This document shows, in pieces, positions 1 through 8,097 of a stretch of DNA of 64,000 nucleotides. The first letter of the stretch is position 1, and each line of letters begins with the position of its first letter. The stretch spans positions 1,488,001-1,552,000 of the forward strand of contig NZ_JAHBOH010000001.1 of assembly GCF_018531375.1 (NCBI RefSeq). Direction: 5' to 3'. A program made the translations under genes and the position numbers. Source of the stretch: Cellulomonas fulva (GTDB taxonomy: Bacteria > Actinomycetota > Actinomycetes > Actinomycetales > Cellulomonadaceae). The notes under the pieces were generated by a model that was given only the letters and a program-made list of their open reading frames with translations, was not told where the DNA came from and searched no databases.

Positions 1-375
1 GACCAGCGGCTCAAGGACAAGGACATGGGCCTGGAGATCACGCCCGCGGCCAAGAAGCTGCTCTCGGAGAAGGGCTACGACCCGGTCCTGGGCGCCCGGC
101 CGCTGCGCCGCGCGATCCAGCGGGAGATCGAGGACGCGCTGTCCGAGAAGATCCTGTTCGGCGAGCTCAAGGCCGGCCAGCTCGTGATCGTGGACGCCGA
201 GGGCGAGGGCCTGCTGGGCGAGTTCACGTTCCGTGGCGTCGACAAGGGCACCACGGACCGCGAGCCCGTCGGGGTGGGCGCCTCGGTCGGCACGCCCGGC
301 TCGGGCACCGACGTCCCGGCGGCGCCGCCCATCGCGGCGTCGGGGGACAACGGCTCGGGCCTGCAGTCCGCCTGA
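1..375 (+). CDS. clpC: ClpC-type AAA+ unfoldase, C-terminal fragment
   Basis: Only the last 124 codons are in the window; the reading frame is open from base 1. The fragment carries the Clp D2-small (C-terminal) domain signature, including the block KGYDPVLGARPLRRAIQREI and the following EDALSEKILFGELKAGQ, which is typical of ClpC/ClpB hexamer contacts. ClpC unfolds substrates for the ClpP peptidase in the cytoplasm. A Gly/Pro/Ser-rich tail of roughly 40 residues follows the domain, as is common in actinobacterial ClpC. ClpB is the alternative; the short variable tail and lack of a ClpB-type ending favour ClpC, but the N-terminal part needed to decide is outside the window. A strong hairpin follows the stop. 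Confidence 0.85.
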   Translation, partial: DQRLKDKDMGLEITPAAKKLLSEKGYDPVLGARPLRRAIQREIEDALSEKILFGELKAGQLVIVDAEGEGLLGEFTFRGVDKGTTDREPVGVGASVGTPGSGTDVPAAPPIAASGDNGSGLQSA

Positions 376-391
376 CCGCTCCTGCACGACC

Positions 392-429
392 GGCGAGGGC
401 CGGGACCCGTCCGGGTCCCGGCCCTCGCC
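392..429 (+). terminator. Rho-independent-type hairpin after clpC
   Basis: A perfect 17-bp stem (392-408 with 413-429) closes a 4-nt loop. It starts 16 nt after the clpC stop codon. There is no U-run, which is normal for high-GC actinobacterial terminators. Confidence 0.75.
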
Positions 430-474
430 GCGTCGGGGCGCAGCAAGGTGGAGGCCGCGCGCGGCCGCGCCTGT

Positions 475-562
475 GTATCGATACCGGGACCGGGTCCGGC
501 CGGGGTGAAGCGATTCGGCAGCGGTCACCGTTGTTGTTGGCGCCCGGCGGCGCTCCTACCGT
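475..562 (+). promoter_or_regulatory. Putative operator and leaderless promoter of the first pectinase
   Basis: A perfect 10-bp palindrome GTATCGATAC (475-484) lies about 75 bp before the pectinase start and is followed by an imperfect GGACC/GGTCC repeat. A -10-like hexamer TACCGT (557-562) sits exactly 6 nt before the ATG at 569, and no Shine-Dalgarno sequence is present, suggesting a leaderless transcript. The palindrome could be bound by a LacI-type repressor; the downstream convergent LacI gene is a candidate. The binding protein is inferred. Confidence 0.45.
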
Positions 563-568
563 CGCCGC

Positions 569-3340
569 ATGCCCATGAGAACGCTCACATCCCTGACGGC
601 CGCCCTGGCGGTGGCCGCCGTCGGCTCGGCCGGCGCGCTGGCGACGTCCGTGTCCGCCGCGACCGGCTGCTCCGCGACCTACACCGTCACCAGCCAGTGG
701 CCGGGCGGCTTCGGCGCCGACGTCACGGTCACCAACCTCGGCAGCCCGGTCTCCGGCTGGAGCATCGGCTGGCAGTTCCCCGACGGCCAGACGGTGCAGT
801 CCGGCTGGAACGGGAGCTTCAGCCAGTCGGGCGCCGCCGTGACCGTGACGAACGCGGGCTGGAACGGCACGGTCGGGACGGGCGGCACCGTGGCCGTCGG
901 GTTCACCGGCACGGCCGGGTCCGCCAACCGGGTCCCGTCGGCGGTCACGTTCGGCGGCGTCACGTGCACGGGCAGCACGACGAGCCCGACGACGAGCCCG
1001 AGCGCGACACCGTCGAGCACCCCGAGCCCCACGGCGACGCCGACGAGCACGCCGACCAGCACGCCGACCAGCCCTCCGACCAGCCCTCCGACATCCGGTG
1101 AGCCGTCGACCGGTAGGTGGCCGGCGCAGGCGGACGGGTTCGCGCAGGGCACCACGGGCGGGTCGGGCGGCACCGTCGTGACCGTCACGAACCTGGCGGA
1201 CCTCAAGAAGTACGCCGCCGCGAGCGGGCGGTACGTCGTGCGCGTCGCGGGCACGATCACGGTCACGCCGTACGGCGACGAGATCCCCGTCTCGTCGGAC
1301 AAGACGGTCATCGGCGTGGGCGCGACGGGCCGGATCCTCAACGGCGGCCTCCACCTGAACCCCGGCACCAAGAACGTGATCATCCGGAACCTGACGCTCG
1401 GCGACACGCTCATGGCGGCGGACGACCCCGACGACAAGGACTACGACTACGACGGCATCCAGATGGACACCGCGTCCAACGTCTGGATCGACCACAACCG
1501 GATCACCCGGACCAACGACGGCCTCATCGACAGCCGCAAGGACACGACGAACCTGACCGTCTCCTACAACGAGCTCGGGAGCACCAACAAGTCGTTCGGC
1601 ATCGGGTGGACGGACAACGTCACGGCGCGCATGACCATCCACCACAACTGGATCCACGACACCAACCAGCGCAACCCGAGCACCGACAACGTGCAGTACG
1701 CGCACCTGTACAACAACTGGCTGCAGAACATCAGCGGCTACGGCAACTACGCGCGCGGCGGCACCAAGATGGTGCTCGAGAACAGCTACTTCGAGAACGT
1801 GAAGAACCCGTACTACCCGGACTCGACGGCGCAGCTCAGGCAGTCGGGCAGCATCGTCGTGAGCTCGTCCGGCGACCAGCGCACGAGCGGGTCGGCGTTC
1901 GACCCGCGGTCGTACTACTCCTACACGCTCGACCCCGCGGCGACCCTGCCGAGCCTGCTGCGCACGGCCACCGGGCCGCAGGCGGACATCGGGGTCGACG
2001 CGACGAGCGGCGGGCCGGGCGGCGTCGTCGCCGGGACGTACGCGCTGCGGTCGGGCGCGTCCGGCAAGTGCCTCGAGGTGCCCGGGGGAGCGACGGCGAG
2101 CGGCACGCTCCTGGTCGCGGCGACCTGCGAGACGGGGGCGGCGCGGCAGCAGTGGACGGTCGCGGCGCAGCGGGACGGCATCCGCCTCGCGAACGTCGCG
2201 TCGGGCCGGTGCCTGGACGTCACGGGCGGTTCGACGAGCACGGGCACGCAGCTGCAGCAGTGGGGCTGCGCCGACCAGGCCAACCAGACCTGGAGCGCGC
2301 TGGCCTCAGCGGGCAGCGGCAAGGTCCAGCTGAAGAGCGCGTCGTCGGGCCTGTGCGTCGCGGTGAAGGACGGCTCGACGGCCTCGGGCGCGCCCGTGGT
2401 GCAGGACGCGTGCGACGACGCGGCGAAGGTGCAGTGGGGCGGCCTGACGGTCTCGTCGGACGGCGGGACGACGACGACGCCCGTCGTGGCGGCGGACGGC
2501 ACGGGGCAGTACCGCACGATCCAGGCCGCCATCGACGCGATCCCGTCGACGAGCACGACGCGGCGGGTCATCACGGTCAAGCCCGGCACCTACCGGGAGA
2601 TCGTCACCGTGAACAAGCCGTACGTGACGATCCAGGGCCTCGGCACCTCGCCGAGCCAGACGGTGGTCGTGAACAACCGCAGCAGCGCCGGCGGCTACGG
2701 GACCTCGGGGTCGGCGACGTTCTTCGCCAAGGCGCGCGACCTCGTCGTGCAGAACCTGACGCTGCGGAACGACTACGGCGAGGGGAGCCAGGCCGTCGCG
2801 GCGAACTTCGACGCCGACCGCGTGACCGCACGGAACGTGCGCTTCCTCGGCAACCAGGACACGCTCCTGATCAACTCGGGCCGCACCTACGTCGTCGACT
2901 CCTACGTCGAGGGGACGGTCGACTTCATCTTCGGCTCGGGCACCGCGGTCTTCGACCGCACCGCGATCTACCAGCGGCGCGCGACGGGCGGCCCGCTCAC
3001 CGCCGCGCGCACGGACCCGGGGAACCCGTACGGGTTCCTGATCTACCGCTCGACCGTGACCGGTGCGACGAACAGCACGACGCAGCTCGGCCGGCCGTGG
3101 GGCCAGGACGCCCAGGTGCTGTTCCGGGAGTCGTCGCTCTCGGCGACGATCGCGACCGCACAGCCGTGGACCAACATGTCCGCGAACGTGTGGCAGCAGG
3201 CGCGGTTCAGCGAGTACAAGAACACAGGCGCGGGAGCGACCGTCAACGGCAACCGGCCGCAGCTCTCCGACGCGCAGGCACCCAGCTACACGCCGCAGCG
3301 GTACCTGGCGGGCTCCGACGGCTGGAACCCGGTGGGCTGA
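569..3340 (+). CDS. Secreted modular pectinase: CBM2, PL1 pectate lyase, CBM13, CE8 pectin methylesterase
   Basis: Predicted 923-aa extracellular enzyme. Residues 1-30 form a signal peptide. Residues 34-133 are a CBM2 cellulose-binding module with the end cysteines C34/C133, followed by a Thr/Pro/Ser linker (about 134-180). Residues about 183-475 are a PL1 pectate lyase with the NVWIDHNRI motif (D308, H309). Residues about 488-625 are a CBM13 ricin-B module with QQW/QTW repeats. Residues about 638-923 are a CE8 methylesterase with catalytic-type motifs GNQDTLL (D764), VDFIFG (D785) and LGRPWG (R842, W844). De-esterification and lyase cleavage of pectin are combined in one chain. The PL1 module shows RNPSTDN where many PL1 enzymes have RxPxxRxG, so it belongs to a different subfamily. 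The start is supported by the signal peptide; an in-frame ATG two codons downstream is possible. Confidence 0.93.
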   Translation: MPMRTLTSLTAALAVAAVGSAGALATSVSAATGCSATYTVTSQWPGGFGADVTVTNLGSPVSGWSIGWQFPDGQTVQSGWNGSFSQSGAAVTVTNAGWNGTVGTGGTVAVGFTGTAGSANRVPSAVTFGGVTCTGSTTSPTTSPSATPSSTPSPTATPTSTPTSTPTSPPTSPPTSGEPSTGRWPAQADGFAQGTTGGSGGTVVTVTNLADLKKYAAASGRYVVRVAGTITVTPYGDEIPVSSDKTVIGVGATGRILNGGLHLNPGTKNVIIRNLTLGDTLMAADDPDDKDYDYDGIQMDTASNVWIDHNRITRTNDGLIDSRKDTTNLTVSYNELGSTNKSFGIGWTDNVTARMTIHHNWIHDTNQRNPSTDNVQYAHLYNNWLQNISGYGNYARGGTKMVLENSYFENVKNPYYPDSTAQLRQSGSIVVSSSGDQRTSGSAFDPRSYYSYTLDPAATLPSLLRTATGPQADIGVDATSGGPGGVVAGTYALRSGASGKCLEVPGGATASGTLLVAATCETGAARQQWTVAAQRDGIRLANVASGRCLDVTGGSTSTGTQLQQWGCADQANQTWSALASAGSGKVQLKSASSGLCVAVKDGSTASGAPVVQDACDDAAKVQWGGLTVSSDGGTTTTPVVAADGTGQYRTIQAAIDAIPSTSTTRRVITVKPGTYREIVTVNKPYVTIQGLGTSPSQTVVVNNRSSAGGYGTSGSATFFAKARDLVVQNLTLRNDYGEGSQAVAANFDADRVTARNVRFLGNQDTLLINSGRTYVVDSYVEGTVDFIFGSGTAVFDRTAIYQRRATGGPLTAARTDPGNPYGFLIYRSTVTGATNSTTQLGRPWGQDAQVLFRESSLSATIATAQPWTNMSANVWQQARFSEYKNTGAGATVNGNRPQLSDAQAPSYTPQRYLAGSDGWNPVG

Positions 3341-3438
3341 GCCCACCACGAGGACTGCCGTCCCGGCCCGCGTGCGGGTGGCGGCCGGCACGGACGCGGT
3401 GCATGAGCGACGACATGCACCGCGCCGGGCCGGGACGG
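3331..3438. terminator. Compound terminator with a predicted three-way junction
   Basis: A 7-bp hairpin (GGTGGGC/GCCCACC, 3331-3347) has the pectinase stop codon as its 3-nt loop. Just downstream, a perfect 13-bp outer stem (3358-3370 with 3426-3438) encloses two inner hairpins: CGTGC/GCACG (3371-3375 with 3388-3392) and an 11-bp stem (3395-3405 with 3414-3424) with an 8-nt loop. It lies between convergent genes and probably ends transcription from both sides. The remaining 123 bp up to the LacI gene show no gene. Confidence 0.65.
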
Positions 3439-3561
3439 CGGCGGCTGCCGGCGGTGCCGGCCCGCCGGCAGGCGCCCGGAGCGCGGCGAGCTTCCCCGGC
3501 CCGCGGTGACCGAGTCTCCGAACCGATCGGCGCCGCGCGGCGGCGTGGAGCCGACTCCAGG

Positions 3562-4572
3562 TCAGGCGGGGGGAGCGGTGCTGCTGCGGACCACGAGCTC
3601 GGTGGCGAGGTCGATGCGCAGGTTCGCGGGCGTGGCGCCGTTCGCGATCTCGAGGAGCATGCGCGTGGCGGTCGCCGCCATGTCCTCCAGCGGCTGCCGG
3701 ACGGTGGTGAGCCCGGGCTGGACCCACTCCGTGACGGGCAGGTCGTCGTAGCCCACCACGGACACGTCCTCGGGGACCCGCAGGCCGAGGTCGCGCGCGG
3801 CCCGGATCACGCCGAGCGCCTGGAAGTCGGCGCCGGCGAAGATCGCCGTCGGCCGGTCGGCCCGGCTCAGCAGCTCGGTGCCGTGCTGGTAGCCGCCGTC
3901 GACGAAGAAGTTCCCCCAGCGGACCAGGTCGGGGTCGAACGGGAGCCCCGACTCGTCGAGCGCGCTGCGGTACCCGTCCACGCGGGCGCGCGAGCACAGC
4001 ACGTCCCGCGGGCCGGAGACGACCCCGATGCGGCGGTGGCCCAGGCCCAGCAGGTGCCGGGTGGCGGCCAGGCCCCCGGCCCAGTTCTGGGAGCCGACGA
4101 CGGGGACGCCGGGCGGCTGCTCGCCCGCGGTGTCGACCACGACGAACGGGATCGACCGGCTCTCGAGCTGGGCGCGCTGCGCCGGGTCCAGCTCCGACAG
4201 GACGAAGATGACGCCGCGGGGGCGTCGCGCGAGCACGTCGTCCAGCCACTCCTGCGGCGGGCGGTGCTCGCCGCCCAGCTCGGACAGGACGACGCCCATG
4301 CGGGCCGGCCCGGCCACGCTCTCCACGCCCTTGATGATCTGCAGGGCCCACGGCGAGTCGAGCTCGTGGAAGACGAGCTCGATCAGACCGGAGCCCGCGC
4401 CGGACGACGCGCGCCGCCGGCGGTAGCCGTGCCGCTCGATGACCTCCTCGACCCGCGCCCGGGTCGCCGCCGCGACGTCCGCGCGGCCGTTGAGGACCTT
4501 GGAGACGGTCGGCACCGAGACGCCTGCCTCCAGGGCGATCTCGGCGATCGTCGTCGCCTGTGTGCTGGCCAT
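3562..4572 (-). CDS. LacI-family transcriptional regulator
   Basis: A 336-aa one-component repressor. An N-terminal helix-turn-helix and hinge (TIAEIALEAGVSVPTVSKV, about residues 8-28) is followed by a periplasmic-binding-protein-like sugar-sensing domain that includes GYDDLPVTEWVQPGLTTVRQP near the end. The start is placed at the ATG preceded by GGAGGGA; a longer reading frame upstream has no ribosome-binding site. It converges on the first pectinase, so it may control that gene, and is divergent from trmL. The ligand cannot be read from sequence. Confidence 0.9.
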   Translation of the reverse strand: MASTQATTIAEIALEAGVSVPTVSKVLNGRADVAAATRARVEEVIERHGYRRRRASSGAGSGLIELVFHELDSPWALQIIKGVESVAGPARMGVVLSELGGEHRPPQEWLDDVLARRPRGVIFVLSELDPAQRAQLESRSIPFVVVDTAGEQPPGVPVVGSQNWAGGLAATRHLLGLGHRRIGVVSGPRDVLCSRARVDGYRSALDESGLPFDPDLVRWGNFFVDGGYQHGTELLSRADRPTAIFAGADFQALGVIRAARDLGLRVPEDVSVVGYDDLPVTEWVQPGLTTVRQPLEDMAATATRMLLEIANGATPANLRIDLATELVVRSSTAPPA

Positions 4573-4685
4573 CCGGTCCCTCCGCGTGTCGGGCCGACGG
4601 TAGCACCGCGCGTCGGGGCGTCCGGCGCACCGACGCACCCTTGCGCGCGGTCACGCGATCGCGGCTGGCCTGCGACGATGGTGCC

Positions 4686-5147
4686 GTGTTCCACGTCGTC
4701 TACTTCGAGCCGCGCATCCCCGGCAACACCGGCAGCGCGATCCGTCTCACCGCGGGCACGGGCGCGACGCTCCACCTCGTCGAGCCGCTCGGGTTCGACC
4801 TCTCGGAGGCCCGGCTGCGCCGCGCCGGGCTCGACTACCACGACCTCGCGCACGTCGTCGTGCATCCCGACCTGGAGGCCGCGCTCGCCACGCTCCCCGG
4901 CCGCGTCCTGGCGTTCACGGCGCAGACGGACCGCTGGTACACGGACGTCGAGTACCGCGACGACGACGTGCTCCTCTTCGGCCCCGAGCCCACCGGCCTG
5001 CCCGCCGAGGTGCTGGACCACCCGCGCGTCGTCGAGCGGGTGCGGATCCCGATGCTCCCGGGGCGTCGGTCGATGAACCTGACCAACGCGGCGGCCGTCG
5101 CGAGCTATGAGGCGTGGCGACAGCTGGGGTTTCCCGGCGGTGCGTGA
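4686..5147 (+). CDS. trmL: tRNA (cytidine(34)-2'-O)-methyltransferase, SPOUT family
   Basis: A 153-aa SPOUT RNA methyltransferase that would 2'-O-methylate the wobble nucleotide of tRNA-Leu using S-adenosylmethionine. The knotted SPOUT fold is indicated by FEPRIPGNTGSAIRL at the N-terminus, LLFGPEPTGLP in the middle and RIPMLPGRRSMNLTNAAAVASYEA at the C-terminus, the last matching the TrmL cofactor-binding block. Length matches E. coli TrmL (157 aa). The GTG start is chosen because homology begins there (VFHVVYFEP). A weak xAnnnT hexamer (GACGAT) sits 6 nt upstream with no Shine-Dalgarno, as for other starts in this window. Confidence 0.9.
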   Translation: MFHVVYFEPRIPGNTGSAIRLTAGTGATLHLVEPLGFDLSEARLRRAGLDYHDLAHVVVHPDLEAALATLPGRVLAFTAQTDRWYTDVEYRDDDVLLFGPEPTGLPAEVLDHPRVVERVRIPMLPGRRSMNLTNAAAVASYEAWRQLGFPGGA

Positions 5148-5204
5148 GGCGGTGCGCGAGGTCGCCGGGTCACTGTCCGTGGGACGACGAGCCTGCGTGC
5201 CAGG

Positions 5205-6050
5205 ATGCCGGGCATGAGCACGTCGTCGTCCGCCGCTGGGCCCGCCGATGCGTCTGCCGCCGCTGTGCCTGCCGATGCTGTGCCCGCCGATGCTGTGCCT
5301 GCCGCTGCGTCGTCGCCGATCGAGAGCGTGGACCGCGCGCTGCAGGTGCTCACGGCGCTCGCCGCCGCCGGCCCGCGGGGGCTCGTGCTCGCCGAGCTCT
5401 CCGGACGGCTCGGCGTCCACAAGACGACCGTGCACCGCACGCTCGCCGCGCTGCGGCACCGGGACTTCGTCGCGCAGGACGTCGGGACCGGCGCCTACTC
5501 GCTCGGCGCGGCGGCGGTGGCCCTGGGCGAGTCCTACCTGGCCGACGACAACCTCGTCGTCCTCCTGCACCCGGCGCTCGTCGCGCTCTCGCAGGACGTC
5601 GCGGAGCTGGTCCACCTGGGCGTGCTCGTCGGGACCGAGATCCTGTACCTGGACAAGGTCGAGCCGGACCGGCCGGTGCGGGTCTGGTCGCAGGTGGGGC
5701 GGTCCATCCCCGCCGCGCGCACGGCCCTCGGCCGCGCGCTCCTCGCCTTCCGCGAGACGGACCGTGCAGCGCTCGCGCGGTACGTCGACGCCGCCGACCT
5801 GGACCGGGTGTGGGCCGAGCTGCGACGCGCGCGGGAGCTCGGGCGGGCGGTCGAGGACCAGGAGAACGAGCCGGGCATCGGCTGCGTCGCCGTGCCCGTG
5901 CTGCGCGGCGGCGTGCCGGTCGCGGCGGTGAGCGTGACGGCGCCGGCCGAGCGGCTGGACCCCGCCCGAGTGGCCGAGGTGCACGCGCGCGTGCGCGCGG
6001 TCCTCCCGCCCTACCTCCCGGCGGGCCTGCACCTCCCCAGCCCCGCCTGA
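5205..6050 (+). CDS. IclR-family transcriptional regulator, probably of the KDG pathway
   Basis: A 281-aa regulator. A winged helix-turn-helix (about residues 40-95, ESVDRALQVLTAL through VHKTTVHRTLAALRH) is followed by an IclR effector-binding GAF-like domain with the conserved GIGCVAVPVL segment near residue 224. The first 38 residues are a low-complexity Ala/Val/Pro/Asp tail built from a 15-bp tandem repeat. It lies directly upstream of eda-kdgK, where a paired inverted site typical of IclR binding is found; by analogy with KdgR the effector may be 2-keto-3-deoxygluconate. An alternative ATG lies three codons downstream. Confidence 0.9.
   Translation: MPGMSTSSSAAGPADASAAAVPADAVPADAVPAAASSPIESVDRALQVLTALAAAGPRGLVLAELSGRLGVHKTTVHRTLAALRHRDFVAQDVGTGAYSLGAAAVALGESYLADDNLVVLLHPALVALSQDVAELVHLGVLVGTEILYLDKVEPDRPVRVWSQVGRSIPAARTALGRALLAFRETDRAALARYVDAADLDRVWAELRRARELGRAVEDQENEPGIGCVAVPVLRGGVPVAAVSVTAPAERLDPARVAEVHARVRAVLPPYLPAGLHLPSPA
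5265..5309 (+). repeat. 15-bp in-frame tandem repeat in the IclR N-terminus
   Basis: Three 15-bp units (GTGCCTGCCGATGCT with few changes) encode VPADA repeats in the disordered tail before the DNA-binding domain. Copy-number change would stay in frame. Confidence 0.85.
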
Positions 6051-6131
6051 CGGCGGCCTCCCCGTTCCCGCCTGACGGCGGCTGGGCCCCCGCTCGACAC
6101 GGGGTAGAAGTACGCCCAGGCCCATGGGAGG

Positions 6132-6169
6132 ATTGCGTAGCGCGACATAGACGTTTCGCCTACCGCAAT
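6132..6169. promoter_or_regulatory. Inverted pair of IclR-type operator sites before eda
   Basis: Two copies of ATTGCGNNNNGCGAMA face each other: 6132-6147 on the plus strand and 6154-6169 on the minus strand, 6 bp apart. The downstream copy ends 10 bp before the eda GTG and touches its ribosome-binding site, so binding would block transcription or initiation. The IclR gene immediately upstream is the obvious ligand; this is inferred. Confidence 0.65.
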
Positions 6170-6178
6170 GGAGCACTC

Positions 6179-6823
6179 GTGAGCACTCTCGACCAGCTCG
6201 TCCGGCACCGGCTGGTGCCCGTCGTCGTGATCGACGACGCGTCCGACGCGTCCGCCCTGGGCGACGCGCTCGTCGGCGGCGGTCTCCCCGTCGCCGAGGT
6301 GACGTTCCGGACCGCCGCAGCGCCGGACGCGATCCGCGCGCTCGCGGACCGGGGCGACGTGCTCGTCGGCGCGGGGACGGTCCTGACCGCCGCCCAGGTG
6401 GACGCGGCGGTGGCCGCCGGTGCGGACTACGTCGTGTCCCCGGGGACCAGCCGCGCGGTCGTCGAGCGGTGCCTGGAGCACGGGGTGACCGCACTCCCCG
6501 GCGCGGTCACGGCGACCGAGGTGCAGGCCGCGCTCGAGCTCGGCGTGCGGACGGTGAAGTTCTTCCCCGCCGGCACCGCGGGCGGCGCGCCGGCGATCGC
6601 GGCGCTGGCGGCACCCTTCGGCGGCGTGCGGTTCGTCCCCACGGGCGGCATCGGCCCCGCGAACCTCGCCCAGTTCCTCGCGCTGCCGAGCGTGGCCGCC
6701 GTCGGCGGCTCCTGGATGGTGCCGCGGGACCTCGTCGGCGCGCGCGCGACCGACGCGCTGCGCACCCTCGTCGCCGACGCGGTCGCGCTCGCCGAGAGCC
6801 TGCGCCCGTCCGCTCGCGTCTGA
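6179..6823 (+). CDS. eda: 2-dehydro-3-deoxyphosphogluconate (KDPG) aldolase
   Basis: A 214-aa class I aldolase that splits KDPG into pyruvate and glyceraldehyde-3-phosphate in the cytoplasm. The catalytic pair is visible: E40 in AEVTFRT and the Schiff-base K127 in VKFFPA. Other family blocks are VGAGTVLT, SPGTSRAVV and PTGGIGPANL. Length matches E. coli Eda (213 aa). The GTG start is fixed by GGAG 5 nt upstream and by homology. It is the first gene of an eda-kdgK pair, so the last two steps of hexuronate breakdown are co-transcribed under IclR-type sites. Confidence 0.95.
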   Translation: MSTLDQLVRHRLVPVVVIDDASDASALGDALVGGGLPVAEVTFRTAAAPDAIRALADRGDVLVGAGTVLTAAQVDAAVAAGADYVVSPGTSRAVVERCLEHGVTALPGAVTATEVQAALELGVRTVKFFPAGTAGGAPAIAALAAPFGGVRFVPTGGIGPANLAQFLALPSVAAVGGSWMVPRDLVGARATDALRTLVADAVALAESLRPSARV

Positions 6824-6840
6824 CCTCCCACCGCACGCTC

Positions 6841-6870
6841 ACCCGCACCCGCACCCGCACCCGCACCCGT
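6841..6870 (+). repeat. Hexanucleotide repeat between eda and kdgK
   Basis: Five consecutive units of ACCCGY lie in the 59-bp gap between the two genes, ending a few bases before the kdgK ribosome-binding site (GAAGGAGAA). Slippage here would alter intergenic spacing without touching either protein. Confidence 0.85.
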
Positions 6871-6882
6871 CGAAGGAGAACC

Positions 6883-8010
6883 GTGACCGCCCTGGAGAGC
6901 ACCCCGGAGACCACACTCGCCGTCCGCCCCGCCGCGGAGACGCGTTACGACGTCGTCGCGCTCGGGGAGGTGATGCTGCGGCTCGACCCGGGCGAGGGCC
7001 GGATCCGGACCTCGCGCACGTTCCGCGCCTGGGAGGGCGGGGGCGAGTACAACGTCGCGCGCGGCCTGCGCCGCGCGTTCGGGCTGCGCGCGGCCGTGGT
7101 GACCGCGCTCGCCGACAACGAGATCGGCCGCCTGGTCGAGGACTGCATCCTGGCCGGTGGCGTGGACACCTCGCTGCTGCGCTGGCTGCCCTACGACGGC
7201 GTGGGGCGCCAGGTCCGCAACGGGCTCAACTTCACCGAGCGCGGGTTCGGGGTCCGGGGCGCCGTCGGCGTGAGCGACCGCGGGCACACCGCCGCCTCGC
7301 AGCTCGGCCCGGACGACGTCGACTGGGACCACCTGTTCGGCGAGCTCGGCGTGCGCTGGCTGCACACGGGCGGCATCTACGCCGCGCTCTCGGAGACGTC
7401 CGCGCAGACCGTGCTCGCCGCGGTCCAGGCGGCCCGGCGTCACGGGACGGTCGTGTCCTACGACCTCAACTACCGCCCGTCGCTGTGGAAGGCCATCGGC
7501 GGCCAGGCGCGCGCGCAGGAGGTCAACCGGGAGATCGCCCCGTACGTCGACGTCATGATCGGCAACGAGGAGGACTTCACCGCGGCGCTCGGGTTCGAGG
7601 TCGAGGGGGTCGACGAGAACCTCGCGCACCTGGCGACGGACGCCTTCGGCGCGATGATCGACCGCGTCTCCCAGGCGTACCCCGGCTTCCGGGTCATCGC
7701 CACCACCCTGCGGACCGTCCACAGCGCCTCGATCAACGACTGGGGCGCGCTCGCCTGGTCCCGGGCGACCGGCCTGGTCCAGGCGACGCACCGCGAGCGC
7801 CTGGAGATCATGGACCGGGTCGGCGGCGGGGACTCCTTCGCGTCCGGTCTGGTCTACGGGCTGCTCGAGGGCGTGGACCTCCGGACCGCCGTGGAGTACG
7901 GCGCCGCCCACGGCGCCCTGGCGATGACGACCCCCGGCGACACGACGATGGTGACCCGCGCCGAGATCCTCAAGCTCGCCGGCGGCGGCAACGCCAGGGT
8001 CGACCGCTGA
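6883..8010 (+). CDS. kdgK: 2-keto-3-deoxygluconate kinase, PfkB family
   Basis: A 375-aa ribokinase-fold sugar kinase that phosphorylates 2-keto-3-deoxygluconate (KDG) to KDPG, the substrate of the adjacent aldolase. The N-terminus has the PfkB entry VVALGEVMLRLDPG and the substrate loop GGGEYNVARGL. SYDLNYRPSLW lies mid-protein. The C-terminal anion hole is DRVGGGDSFASGL, with the catalytic Asp in GGDS. A Shine-Dalgarno AAGGAGAA fixes the GTG start. KDG specificity rests on pairing with eda and on the GGGDSF variant; a different keto-sugar acid cannot be excluded. Confidence 0.9.
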   Translation: MTALESTPETTLAVRPAAETRYDVVALGEVMLRLDPGEGRIRTSRTFRAWEGGGEYNVARGLRRAFGLRAAVVTALADNEIGRLVEDCILAGGVDTSLLRWLPYDGVGRQVRNGLNFTERGFGVRGAVGVSDRGHTAASQLGPDDVDWDHLFGELGVRWLHTGGIYAALSETSAQTVLAAVQAARRHGTVVSYDLNYRPSLWKAIGGQARAQEVNREIAPYVDVMIGNEEDFTAALGFEVEGVDENLAHLATDAFGAMIDRVSQAYPGFRVIATTLRTVHSASINDWGALAWSRATGLVQATHRERLEIMDRVGGGDSFASGLVYGLLEGVDLRTAVEYGAAHGALAMTTPGDTTMVTRAEILKLAGGGNARVDR

Positions 8011-8045
8011 CCCGACGCGCGCGACCTGTCCCCCCGGTCCCGGTG

Positions 8046-8093
8046 GGACGACGAAGGGGCCCGGACCACCAGGTCCGGGCCCCTCCGTCGTCC
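8046..8093. terminator. Bidirectional terminator between kdgK and the ABC operon
   Basis: A 22-bp stem (8046-8067 with 8072-8093) with a single mismatch closes a 4-nt loop. It sits between the ends of two convergent operons. Confidence 0.85.
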
Positions 8094-8097
8094 GGGC

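Noticed and set aside
1117..5076. A 1319-codon frame on the plus strand across the first pectinase and the LacI gene
   Set aside because: It runs through both genes in other frames and through the terminator; composition is Arg/Ala/Gly shadow sequence.
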